Positions 11,440-21,108 of a stretch of 64,000 nucleotides of DNA are shown piece by piece (the first letter of the stretch is position 1; each line of letters starts with the position of its first letter). The translations under genes were made by a program, and so were the position numbers. This stretch comes from Microcebus murinus (Eukaryota; Chordata; Mammalia; Primates; Cheirogaleidae). The stretch spans positions 9,350,501 to 9,414,500 of the forward strand of contig NC_134119.1 of NCBI RefSeq assembly GCF_040939455.1, written 5' to 3'. Under the pieces are notes generated by a model. The model was not told where the DNA came from. It worked only from the letters and a program-made list of their open reading frames with translations, and did no database searches.

Positions 11440-11662
11440 AGCCAGAAACCTTGGCACTATTGAGATGGCAGGCCAGATAGTTCTAGAGTGGGGCAGGGAG
11501 AGGGGCTGTCCTGTGCATTGCAGGATATATAGCAGAATCCCTGGCTTCTACCCACTAGGTGACAGTACCACTCCCAACACACAGTCATGACAACCAAAAA
11601 TGTCTCCAGACACTGTCAAATGTCCCCCTGGGTACCAAATCACCATTGATTGAAAACCACTG
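11440..11662 (+). mobile_element. MER5A hAT-Charlie MITE
   Basis: Sense MER5A: 'ccttggcactattgag', 'ggctgtcctgtgcattgcag', 'ggcttctacccactaggtga', 'atgacaaccaaaaatgtctc', and terminal 'gattgaaaaccactg'. Moderately diverged. Confidence 0.9.
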
Positions 11663-12146
11663 CCAAAGAGCTTTGAAACACCCAAAGTCTGCCATTTGCA
11701 AAAGATTCTCTTTTGATCCCGTTCTCTCTGCTACCCGAGAGAATGTTTCTGTACTGACATATCAGCGTTTCCATGCTGAACCTGCAGTTTACAAAAACCG
11801 TTAGCATTTAGAGGCCCTGCACCGAGGGAATGCCACTGAGCCGCAGCAAAGCCCAGCCCCAAACTCACAGCAGCACAGGAGGGTCTTCCTCTGCCTGCCA
11901 GAATCTCTGAGGGGCCACTCTGCCGTTTCACCCAAACATCTCTTCCCAAGTGGGCTCAAATTCGCCTGTGCCCCAGACATTATAATGCTTTGATGTAGGA
12001 AGCACAAGAAAAAGAATCCTGAATATCACAGACATTCTGGCTTTTTATCTTCAGAGTCCAAGAAACCAAAAATAAAAGCTAGATTCTCTTTTAGCTTTCT
12101 TAGATCTATTTTCACCTTTTCTTCTTGGCCACCTGATTATTTATAT
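11663..12146. other. No gene; anonymous sequence
   Basis: Between two MER5A copies. No repeat or gene recognised; the minus-strand frames at 11949-11731 and 12007-11801 overlap each other and have no domain. Confidence 0.5.
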
Positions 12147-12351
12147 CAGGGTTTCTCAACCTCAGCGTTATTGATATTTGTAGCCGAACAATTCTTTGTC
12201 GTGGGGGCTATTCTATGCATTATAGTATGTTCCGCAGCATTCCTGGTCTCCACCCACTAGATAGAACAGCCCCTTCCCCCGCAGTCAGAACAATCAAAAA
12301 TGTCTTTAAATGTCTGCTGGGAGCAAAAGTGTCCCTGGTTGAGGATGCCTG
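12147..12351 (+). mobile_element. MER5A hAT-Charlie MITE
   Basis: Starts 'cagggtttctcaacctcagc' and continues with 'acaattctttgtcgtggggg', 'tctccacccactagatagaa', 'agaacaatcaaaaatgtctt' and ends 'ccctggttgaggatgcctgg'. Same orientation as the copy 0.5 kb upstream but separately diverged. Confidence 0.9.
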
Positions 12352-13610
12352 GCTTATAGGGATGTCTCTTTCACAGCATTCCCTTCTTGGCTTTTCCCAG
12401 CCTCTAAGGCACCATCCCAGGAGCCATTTAATTTTTAAGTCCTCGGTCAACCATTGATACATATGTGTTGTATCTACAGCTATATTCTATTCATAAATCC
12501 AGACATTTCTTTTTTTGGGGGGGATGCTTTTCTGTAGGTTATCACAAAATACTGGCTTGGAGGACATAACAGGAAGTGGCCGTGGCTCCTTTCTGGAGTG
12601 TTTGGCCGCTCCCCCCCAGCACCCGGGCATGTGCTGCACTCCCTAACCTTTGCAACTACACAATGATGATCCGTCATTTCAGAAAAATAGGGAAAGAGCC
12701 TCGAATCCTTACTGCCCTCTAGAGAAATTCCAGCAGAAGAGCTCAATCTGTCGCAGTCAGCAGAAAAACAACGCTGCCGGAGGCAACTGCGCCTGGCGGT
12801 TGTAAAGCAAACAATTTATTTGCTGAATTTTTTGAAAGACGAGTCTAGCAGACCCCTCTTTTACAATCTCACACCTGAACAAGGAGCCGACGTTGGTTGG
12901 CACATTGACACAATCGTAATTTTGCCAATTCCAAGTCCACCTGCCAACGCAATGATTTTATGCACACAGATGAATCAAATTCTGATATTCTATCGAGTAG
13001 ACCATATTTTAAATACAAATATTCAAGTTTGTGCAAAGATCTTCTCTGGCCTTTGTGTACTGGACTGCCAGTGGTCATATACACAAACATTTCTTTTTTA
13101 TGCATTAGAAAAACCAGAACTGAAAAAGTAATTCATTAATTTTTCATGTTTGCATGAGGTTTTGGTGGCTGAGAATTTTCAGACACATTTTGGAGTGAAC
13201 AGTGACATTTTTTTCCTAAAAAAAAAAAAACCCTTTATTTTTAAAGTTTGGATATTGTTGTTTCAATAAAGATTTTCCTGTTAATGACCATCTATATTCA
13301 AAAGAGAGCTATAACACTGAGATGAAAGTGAGCTTTACCTACCAAAGTCCTGAAAAAGTTGTCCCAGTTCTAACTCATGTCTCTTGCTGGAAATCAAAAG
13401 AAGTAACTTTAAAAAGTGTATGCTTGAAGACATGCACTGAATAGGAAATCTTGCAGGTTTAATCAGAACTTTCAAATCATTGTTTCCATGATGACAGGCA
13501 ACAGCAAAAAATGCTGAATGTTTATGCCTAATGGGTTTGCCCTTTGCCAGACAAATCCTTTTAGCTATGGCAGGAAACATAATTTTTATGGGCTCTTGGA
13601 GAGAGGGCAC
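12352..13610. other. No repeat recognised; possible conserved unique block near 12.8-13.15 kb
   Basis: A 103-codon plus-strand open frame (12820-13131) crosses this region, but it has no recognisable domain or promoter and another frame runs opposite. The AT-rich, motif-dense DNA at 12790-13160 ('agtaattcattaatttttca', 'gtttgcatgagg') looks more like non-coding regulatory DNA than a gene. The TAAT words and the octamer-like TTTGCATG are seen directly; conservation is inference. Confidence 0.35.
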
Positions 13611-13625
13611 AGTGCCCTCTAATGG
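13611..13625 (-). promoter_or_regulatory. CTCF-like motif
   Basis: The plus strand reads AGTGCCCTCTAATGG, whose complement CCATTAGAGGGCACT differs from the CTCF core mainly by T for C at the fourth base. A motif match alone does not show occupancy. Confidence 0.35.
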
Positions 13626-14829
13626 TGACATGAGCTCATTATTTTATGGGGTCCCTTGATCAGGTCTCAGAAGGCTGTACAGAATGTTACTACCCAAGGT
13701 AGGCAATAACCCTACACACTGATGGGAGCCAATGCTTACCGTTACCATTTCCATCTTTCCCACCTTCTCAACAGGGAAGTGAGATATTAGATCATTTCCT
13801 TTGTTACCAGTGGCTTCGAGGACTATTTTGCCAAGATGGAAATATGTCAAAGAGTATTACTTAGAATATATGAATTCTATCAGACACGAAATAATATGCA
13901 CACACATACCACAGGCATAAGGCCTCAAAAAAATAATGTTTTACTGCTGAATAAAAGAAATTTCTCTCTGAACACAACTATCAATAAATAAGCCACTAAG
14001 GAATCAGAAACTCTTTCAAATCTCAAATTAGACAAACATTAAAAAAAAAAAAAAAAGGACTTGGGGGTCTAGAGGATGCTTTAACTAGAATATACAAAGA
14101 TTTTTTTTTTTTTTAATGAATGAGACAGAAGGTATAGTGTAGGATAACTTTTCCCCCAAGCCTTTCTGAAAGTCAAGATAGTGGTTCATTCTGATCTCTT
14201 TTAAAATAAATGAATTTATCATATTCAAGTATTTTCATCCACCAAATTACAGATGCCTTCTACTTTTTGCTAATTCCCAACAGCTAAGAAAGGGAAGCAG
14301 GGAAGAATAAACGCCAGCATATTCACTGTCACAGCAAAGCTCCGGAACTGTATCCAAACAGGAGCTGTTGATCTGTGGAAATGTAAATGTCATTTCTAAA
14401 TATAGCATTGGGAAGCCAGAGAATCAGCATTTCTGTTGATGAAACACCTTTTGGGGAAGTAGTATGCATGCAAGGCAACACTTTCCTCTGACACATGGAA
14501 GAGTCAGGAATCTTCCCGGCCAGCCCCACATCCGGAGGGGCTCAGAAACACCGCGTGTGTGCACAGAACCCTACTTGTTCTCCCCAACTTCCTAACCTGT
14601 TACTGCACCAGACTGTGAATCAAAGCAAATCATTTCCTGTGCCTCTCCCTCCTTGTCTTAAAAAATAAAGAGTAGAATTCTGTTCTGACTCATAAGAATT
14701 GCTTACTAGTTAGGGATGTTCACAGCCTCACAAAGGAAACCAAAGGATAGAGCCCTATCAGTGCATGTATAGTGGGTCCTGGGATTGACTACACAACCAC
14801 CTGTTGTAAGGACACAACCGCTGGGCCTG
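13626..14829. other. No gene; anonymous sequence with A and T runs
   Basis: Homopolymer A at 14041-14056 and T at 14101-14114 flank an unremarkable stretch. I see no attached SINE or LINE body. No gene. Confidence 0.5.
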
Positions 14830-15530
14830 GTCCTGACCATCTTCTCAGCCTTGACTTCTCCTAGGTCCTTGGTGCACTTTGTTCTCTTTGCCTAAGAGCT
14901 GCTTCTCTCCTGCACACTTTGCATTTTCCTTCTCATCTTTTCCACCTGTCACTTTCTAGTAGAAGCATTCGTGACATCCTTAACTATAAAAGTGTCCATC
15001 CTCCTTGGCTTTAGTCTGTTTCAGCCAGATTGAGCATGCACCTTGTGCTCAGAAGGGCCCCAGACTTGTTTAATGTTCTGCTATAGCCATTTGAAATTCT
15101 TAATTTTTTTAACAATGGGTCCTGCACTTTCATTTTTCACTGGGTTCCACGTAGCCAGCCATTTCTTTCTTTCATAAAACAGAATATGTAATTATTGATT
15201 TGTCAAGTATTTGGGGGTAGGGGGAGCTGATCTATATTCTCTGCCAGGACAGAAACGGTATCTGTCTTGTTGATTGTCTAATCCAGTGCTGCCCAATAGA
15301 CTTTTCTATGATGATGGAAATGTCCTCTGACTTTGTAGTCCAATATGTTATCTACTAGCCATTTGTGGATATTGAACACTTAAAATGTACTTAGTGCAAC
15401 TGAGGAAGCAAATTTTTTATTTTATTCCATTTTAACTAATGGAAATTAAAATTGATGTGGCTGGTGGCTAATATATTGAAGAGGTCTAACCCTAAGGCCT
15501 AGGACAGCAACTGGTTAATGCACCTAGGAT
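14830..15530 (+). mobile_element. L2 LINE 3' fragment split by a MITE
   Basis: Sense L2: 'tttgttctctttgcctaaga' and 'ttttccacctgtcactttct' in the left part, then 'caggacagaaacggtatctg' just before the MITE, and 'cctaggacagcaactgg' just after it. The two halves read as one L2 when the inserted element (15284-15483) is removed. Confidence 0.75.
15284..15483 (+). mobile_element. 200-bp hAT MITE inserted in L2
   Basis: Begins 'cagtgctgcccaatagac', contains 'actagccatttgtggatatt', 'gcaactgaggaagcaaattt' and 'gtggctggtggctaatatat'. These phrases belong to a common hAT-Charlie MITE group; the exact MER number is uncertain. An 8-bp target duplication flanks it, 'gtctaatc' (15276-15283) and 'gtctaacc' (15484-15491), one mismatch. 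Confidence 0.85.
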
Positions 15531-16795
15531 GTTATGAGAGCCTTTTAAAAAAATCTCCAGGGCAGTTAATATGGCACTTTGGCATGCATCAGAATTTCCA
15601 GAGGAGCTTGTTAAAAATGTAGGTATCCCTGTCACTACCCTCCCAAACTGTGATACAGCAAGTTCACAAAAGTTTCAGGTATCTGATATACCTCAAAGAA
15701 TGAGAGTACTATGTACAGTTTATGGAAGAAGTCTGTCTTCGCATCAATTATTTAAATCTCTTTAACTCTTCTAGGTCAAATAATATTAACACAAATGCCA
15801 TTTCTAGAAGAATTTCATTACCCAAAAAATGGCCCAGCCACAACTAATGGCTTATTTCAAAGCAATACTTAACTCAATAAAATTCCAGCGGAGAAAATAC
15901 ATTTTGACCATCCTTTTGGCTTGATTTTAATGAACTTTGACCTATTACTTTGACTTTGAGAAGTCAAGAGTGATAGATAGCTCCCTTTTCAAGACTCGAA
16001 AATTATTGATTAAATATATGTTTAATACCCAGCTCTAAGTAAATGGCAGGACTTTATTAAGGAGATGCATAGATCTCAATTAAGAATCACTTGAAGCAGT
16101 GAGTGAACAGGAAGGTCTTTGTTCATATAGAGTGTGTATCTTTTTAATGACTTGATATAATCTTATTCTTCCTTCTCACACACACAGACACACAAAGAGG
16201 TGAAAGGCTGTGAGTGTCCAACCCCCGCTTTATGTACCTTTGTCTTAAGCCATTATTGTAATTCAGCCCTCTAACATGAGCGCTTTTTCCTCCACTGAGC
16301 TATCAAAGACACCTTCCTAATCAACATTACACACAGTAGCATAATAGATGGCACCAGAGTGAACACAAGGATAAGCCGTAATTCACTCTGGGGCTCTGCT
16401 GATGTCAGAAACCGTACGACCAGCTTTATGGAGAGTGGCTGAGCCCAGAAAGTGAATTCCGATCTCGGCTCACTCTGGGAGCCATCTGTTAAGGAAACAG
16501 ATTTAAATGCCGACCTTTTCATCTCTGTCGTTTACAGAGATTTCAAACTTTTGCTGTAAAATTTAAACTTTTCAGCCATGAAAGAGATTAAAATTCCTTT
16601 CTGGAGGCACATTTGGCTTCGTATTCCCTCTCTTAGCTGACGAATCGATGAGTGGTCTTTCTACCCACTGCCAACACACCACTGAAAAAAGAGGAAAAGG
16701 TGCCCTGCCCTAGCGAAGGTGGTGGCTACACATACCTGTCCCCAGGAAGCTAACCCACCTCCCCCCAACAGACACACAGAACCGGCAAAACTCAC
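15531..16795. other. No gene; anonymous sequence
   Basis: No recognisable repeat. Open frames are short and uninformative. Confidence 0.5.
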
Positions 16796-17013
16796 CTTCC
16801 CAACATCCTTTGCAGCAAGCGCCGGCCAGGCCATCCCATTCTGTGACGTAAACAAGTGCCTTCTGGGAAAGGCTTTTTTCTTGTTTCGAGGGGAGATGCA
16901 TGTGAGGAAAGACCCTTTTCATTTGCCGCTCCTCCACTGCCATCCCCACGCGGCACTTCCTCCGACTTTGCCGGCTCCGGCGAAGGCGCGTCATCTGAAG
17001 CTGCAGCCGCCAT
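16796..17013 (-). other. Possible minus-strand first coding exon or retrocopied 5' end
   Basis: On the minus strand an ATG at 17013-17011 lies in a strong start context (A at -3, G at +4) within 'gcaagATGGCGGCTGCAGC', which is also a good YY1 site. It opens a frame beginning MAAAASDDAPSPEPAKSEEV, an Ala/Ser/Pro/acidic N-terminus typical of nuclear housekeeping proteins. The frame runs 72 codons plus two bases to a consensus splice donor (GGGAAG then GTGAGT, exon end at 16796); unspliced, a stop follows at once. CpG is locally enriched at 16950-17000. Against a real promoter, the upstream side is not CpG-rich, and reading past the first roughly 35 residues looks less protein-like. I do not recognise the gene. 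It may be a decayed retrocopy of a 5' end. Confidence 0.3.
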
Positions 17014-17154
17014 CTTGCAATCATGAAAAAATGGAACAGCCGCCTGCTGAGGCAGGAGGAAGGGAAGGTCTGAGTGCTTGGCGGCCTTGCTGCCCTGCTG
17101 AGCTAGCCTGCCCTAGTACTGGCCACCTCCAGGCTTCTTGTGAAGTAAATGTTT
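17014..17154. other. Short anonymous stretch upstream of the exon candidate
   Basis: Moderate GC, no TATA-like or clustered GC-box sequence on the minus strand that would support a promoter. Confidence 0.4.
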
Positions 17155-17560
17155 TGTGTTGGGGTCCTTAAGAAGCAGAGCCAGAGACAAGCATTGGGTG
17201 CAATCCATTTACATGGGAGGTGAGACCAGGAAGTGAGTGCCAATAGGGAAACCGGAAGTGAGACAGGCAAGAGACGGAAGTCAATACAGAGCATGTTAAT
17301 GAGCAGGGAGCCCTTGTGGGCACCCAGGGCCCATTCTTGCTAAGGACATATCTCAGGATTGCTCCCACTGGGGGTCAAGGGCACTGAGATATTTACCCAC
17401 CAACTCCCATCTGTCATTTGTGGAGGGCTGCTCCTAGAGTGCTAAGTACCTGGGATTTCCCACCTGTGCCAACAAGCATGCTCAGACTGCCGGAGCCAGC
17501 ACTGAGGCAGAGTCCCCAGTGCTTTGAGTCCTAAGCCAGTGACCTGCAGGAGAACACTGT
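17155..17560. repeat. Old interspersed repeat, family not assigned
   Basis: Phrases 'aagcattgggtgcaatccat', 'ttacatgggaggtgagacca', 'gggcccattcttgctaagga', 'gatatttacccaccaactcc' and 'gccggagccagcactgaggc' follow the order of a repeat I have seen many times in primate DNA but cannot name without a library. The minus-strand frames through it are not genes. Confidence 0.55.
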
Positions 17561-17754
17561 GTGTGAGAACTGGGGGGTCGGAGGGTGTTGATGTGAGGTG
17601 GAGACTCCAACAGCTTCTTTCAGAGTTGTCAATAGTCTGCTATTTGTAGCAGAAGTTATTCCTAAATGACATTACTGTGGAACTGTTCCTCTAAGTCATT
17701 TGTACCCCTCAAATTTCTCTATAATTCTGTGCCAGTAAAACAACCCCAATGCTA

Positions 17755-17995
17755 ATTCATTTAGCAAAATCTTATTGAGCACTGAATACATGTCCAACAT
17801 CAGCAAAGTACATGGACCAAATGGATGTGGTCCCAGCCCGGGAGGGGCTTCCACTCTAATGGAGAAGATGTAATTAATCGCTCTCACGCTCCCAGGGATA
17901 ACGTGACAAGTAGTGATATACTTTAAAGACAAAGCAAAAGAATAATGAAAGAATGCCACAAATTTAGGATGTGGTGTCAGGGAAAAGCTCATGAA
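17755..17995 (-). mobile_element. L2 LINE 3' fragment
   Basis: Reverse L2: begins with the tail-like 'aaatcttattgagcactgaa', then 'atgtggtcccagcccgggag' and 'cttccactctaatggagaag' corresponding to the 'acattctagtggggga' segment. Strongly diverged. Confidence 0.65.
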
Positions 17996-18609
17996 TCAGA
18001 GATCGGAAGGTGGGTGAGAGACAGTCAGAAGGAAAGTGAGAAATATTACCACTCCTCCCAGCACAAATGGGGAGGAGGTGCTACCAGATAGAACATTACA
18101 AAGGCTCCCCAAAAAAAAGCATTCAAATGACATCTTTCCTGGGGAAAAAAGTAAGAATGTACCCTCACCTCAAATCTTATCACCAGGTTGATTTGACTGA
18201 AAAATAAGTTGAATCATCACCGGAGCCATCATTTTCTCTAGAAACAAACAAAATTGAAACCAAACTAAATACTAAGCCTTCCTACTTCTTTGGACTAGAA
18301 GACAACTACTTTGGTGGTTTAACATTGAAATAAAAATGATTATCCACAAAAACTCTATTTTCTTGTGGAAAAAAAAATCACCATTTCTTTATCACCACAT
18401 ATAGGCATTTAGATGCATCCACATGTAAAGAAGGTCCGATTCTAAATTCTAGTTCTGGAGTTGCCAGGTCCATGAATATGCCCATTGCCCTTAGGTGAGG
18501 CCTTCTTCTCCCTAGTTCTCATCCTTCCAGCACCTCTGAAGACTCTTAACTCCATCAAAACTATAGAGTGGATAGGATTAGGGTTAGGATTAAGTGTGAG
18601 TGAGGGTGG
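17996..18609. other. No gene; anonymous sequence
   Basis: AT-rich with short A runs. No gene or repeat recognised. Confidence 0.5.
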
Positions 18610-18850
18610 GCCAGAGAGGACAGCACATGCAAAGGCCCTGAGGCAAGAAGGAGCATAGAGCATTGGTGACATGGAAAATAAACCAGCATGACCAGAACAC
18701 AGAAAGCCCGAGATGAAGGCTGCAAAAGAAAGTCAAGGTCTGATCACACAGGACATGGGACACCATGTGAAGAATTTTCAATCTTCCCCTAAGAGCATTG
18801 GAATAACCAGGAAAAGTTCTAACTAGGGTAGGGAATGATTTTATTTGCAC
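18610..18850 (-). mobile_element. L2 LINE fragment
   Basis: Reverse L2: 'gcacatgcaaaggccctgag' followed by 'gcaagaaggagcatagagc' matches the well-known L2 phrase around 'gcaaaggccctgaggc', then a degraded continuation to about 18850. Confidence 0.8.
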
Positions 18851-18894
18851 CAGCAGAAGCAGAAGTTGTGAATTCACAGGCAATAGATAAATGT

Positions 18895-19010
18895 GTAACT
18901 GAGAGCCTACCATTGTGCTACATATTAGGGATCTAATCTTACTGAATCATTGTCCTTGCCCTTGAGATATTTTATATAAGGAAAATACAATTATAGTTTG
19001 ATAAGTCCTT
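18895..19010 (-). mobile_element. L2/MIR-like tail fragment
   Basis: 'gagagcctaccattgtgcta' and 'tattagggatctaatcttac' resemble the reversed ends shared by L2 and MIR. Too short to separate the two. Confidence 0.4.
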
Positions 19011-19149
19011 CAATAAAGTTAAGCTTGGGGACTGGGGGAGAGGGACCACAAAACTAGTGTTTTAAAAACGCCCTACATTGTTTACATGCATGAAAGGAGT
19101 GGGTTCCTACAGGAAACCTCTAGAATTGATCTCTACCTGGGGGCAGACT

Positions 19150-19285
19150 AATAAAGAGAGTCATTCAACTCAATGGAAGTTTTGTGTAAAAGAAATATAT
19201 AATAATTATGACGACTCTGAAAATGTGAAATTGTTCACAAAAAACCATTAAGTGAAAAAAGCAGAATGCCAATTCTAATATATAC
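19150..19285 (+). mobile_element. Old L1 3' fragment
   Basis: 'cattaagtgaaaaaagcaga' followed by 'atgccaattctaatatata' resembles the 3' end of L1ME-type elements just before the poly(A). It is truncated and abuts the MER20. Confidence 0.5.
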
Positions 19286-19509
19286 CTGAGGATGGCAAAA
19301 AAAAATTTGTGAAGGGCCAAATAGTAAATATTTTTAGATTTCATGAACCACGCAGTCTCTGTTGCAACTGATGAACCACACTGTTACGGTCTAACATTTT
19401 CTATCTGCAGTATGTGAATGAATGAGAACAGCTGTGTTCCAATAAAGCTTTATTTACAACAACAAGTGACTGGCCAAATTAGCCCCAAAGCTATAGTTTA
19501 CTGACTCCT
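19286..19509 (+). mobile_element. MER20 hAT-Charlie MITE
   Basis: Sense MER20: 'gtgaagggccaaatagtaaa', 'cagtctctgttgcaactgat', 'acagctgtgttccaataaag', 'ctttatttacaacaac' and terminal 'agtttactgactcc'. Well preserved outside a few small indels. Confidence 0.93.
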
Positions 19510-20634
19510 AATCTATTCTATATTATAATTATAACCAAAGGAGTAATGTTTATGAACCTAGACAAAAGGAAAAATAGAAGAATAGAAACCCTCATTCTGT
19601 TTGGGGAATGGAATTATCAGTTTGGTGGCTCTCTATTGTGTTTTCCTATGTATTTATTCTTCTGGAAATGACACCCTGATTGAGTGGGAGGGAGTAACTA
19701 CCTGTCCATCATCTTTAATCTACAGGGCTCCACAGGTTAACCCATCACAAATCCAAAGTAGGGCACATGCCCAAGGCCCTGACACTCCTAGGTTATTCCA
19801 TTGCCTTGGCCAAGGTAATTTGCTCACAGAAGAACATGGGCCCAACCAGAAATTACTTTCTTCTGTTTTTTTCTTTTAATTAAAAAAGACACAACCTCCT
19901 ACTGCTGAGGTTACAGAAATCATATCGTAGGAGGCTGAAGTTTCTCCTGGCATTTTTGCCACCCCCAGGGGTGGTTCTGCTCAAAGGCGATGCCCCCATC
20001 ATGGAAAACAGAACTAAGAAGTGAAGCAACACTGACTTTACTTGAACATTGTTTGAGTCTCTTGATCAAGTCTTAGCTGAAACCAGTCTTGTTCCTTGAT
20101 TTTTCTGTGACTTAAGCCTGTATGTTTGTCTCCACATCAGCTTGTTCCAATTCAGTTTTTATCACTTTCAACCAAAAATCCCAAATGAGATCATTGTTAA
20201 TGATCTTTTTTAATTTTAAAAAGTCTTTGAACAGCTCTATAATATCAATTTAGCAACAAATAAAATTGAGAGAATATGGATGAAAAGGCAACATATTTTA
20301 AAAATTCATTTCTCAAACAGAAGTCATGTTCCATTTTGGGGAGTTTTCTTTGTCATTGGAGTGACTGAGCTAGTTGCCGCTCTTAAATTTGACCAAAAGA
20401 ATCTAAGTACTCTCTCCAAAAATTGACTGGGAGCCTGTTTTGAAGCAGATATATAAAGACAGGGCTATCGTGGAGATCAAAAATGATGACAATAGAAAAT
20501 AATTCAGAAAAGACCATCTGACTCTGCAAAAATAGAATGACATATGTAGGACAGCTGAGAGACTCCAGGAGGGGATGCAGGCGGCTGTGACCATCACGTG
20601 GCCACAGCTGCCCAGGAAAAAAGGCTTCAGAAGA
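19510..20634. other. No gene; anonymous sequence
   Basis: No recognisable repeat or coding frame; the 92-codon frame at 19601-19879 has no domain. Confidence 0.5.
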
Positions 20635-20715
20635 AAACACAGATCTGACAGTGTCACTGCCATGTTTAAAACTCGGCAAGAATTCTCAGTTGCCCCCTTA
20701 AGCCCAAACTGCCAT
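20635..20715 (+). mobile_element. Short L2 fragment
   Basis: 'acagatctgacagtgtcact' and 'atgtttaaaactcggcaaga' match the L2 segment around 'tgatcatgtcactcccctgc' and 'ttaaaacccttcaatggct'. Confidence 0.6.
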
Positions 20716-20902
20716 TGTAGATATGACTATCACAGAACACAAACTTGAGTTTGTAAGAAATACAGGGTTGTTTTTCTTTTATTTTTCTGTAACTCAATTT
20801 AATCTCTTTTTATCTCAAGACCTCAATCTACTTAATAGGAAATTTAGCCACTTCCAGGTAAATGCCATCGTTCTGAGTTAAACAAATCAATTTAGGATTC
20901 TG

Positions 20903-20903
<1 letters not shown>

Positions 20904-20936
<33 letters not shown>

Positions 20937-20943
20937 CACACAC
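20904..20943 (+). repeat. (CA)n microsatellite
   Basis: Dinucleotide CA run with a single CG interruption near 20930. A minus-strand frame reading through it as repeated Cys-Val is an artefact. Confidence 0.97.
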
Positions 20944-21090
20944 CTCCTTTCTCCTTGGTAAACCTCCAAAGACTAAGACATTTTGGAATATAATCACATT
21001 AGAAAGCAGAGTCTGGTCTCTCTCACTGTACTCTGCTCTCCGCAAGCATCTGGTAACATTTTCTGGTCTTTGGTGTTGCTGGCACGTGTT

Positions 21091-21108
21091 TCTCAGCACG
21101 TGCTGAGA
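21091..21108. promoter_or_regulatory. Perfect 18-bp palindrome with a CACGTG E-box
   Basis: TCTCAGCACGTGCTGAGA equals its own reverse complement. Its centre is CACGTG, and its arms are TCAGCA/TGCTGA half-sites of the Maf type. A second CACGTG lies at 21083-21088 ('ggCACGTGtt'). Confidence 0.5.

Noticed and set aside
16719..17171. 150-codon plus-strand frame opposite the exon candidate
   Set aside because: It is the complement of the CpG-rich patch, with no start context and no domain.
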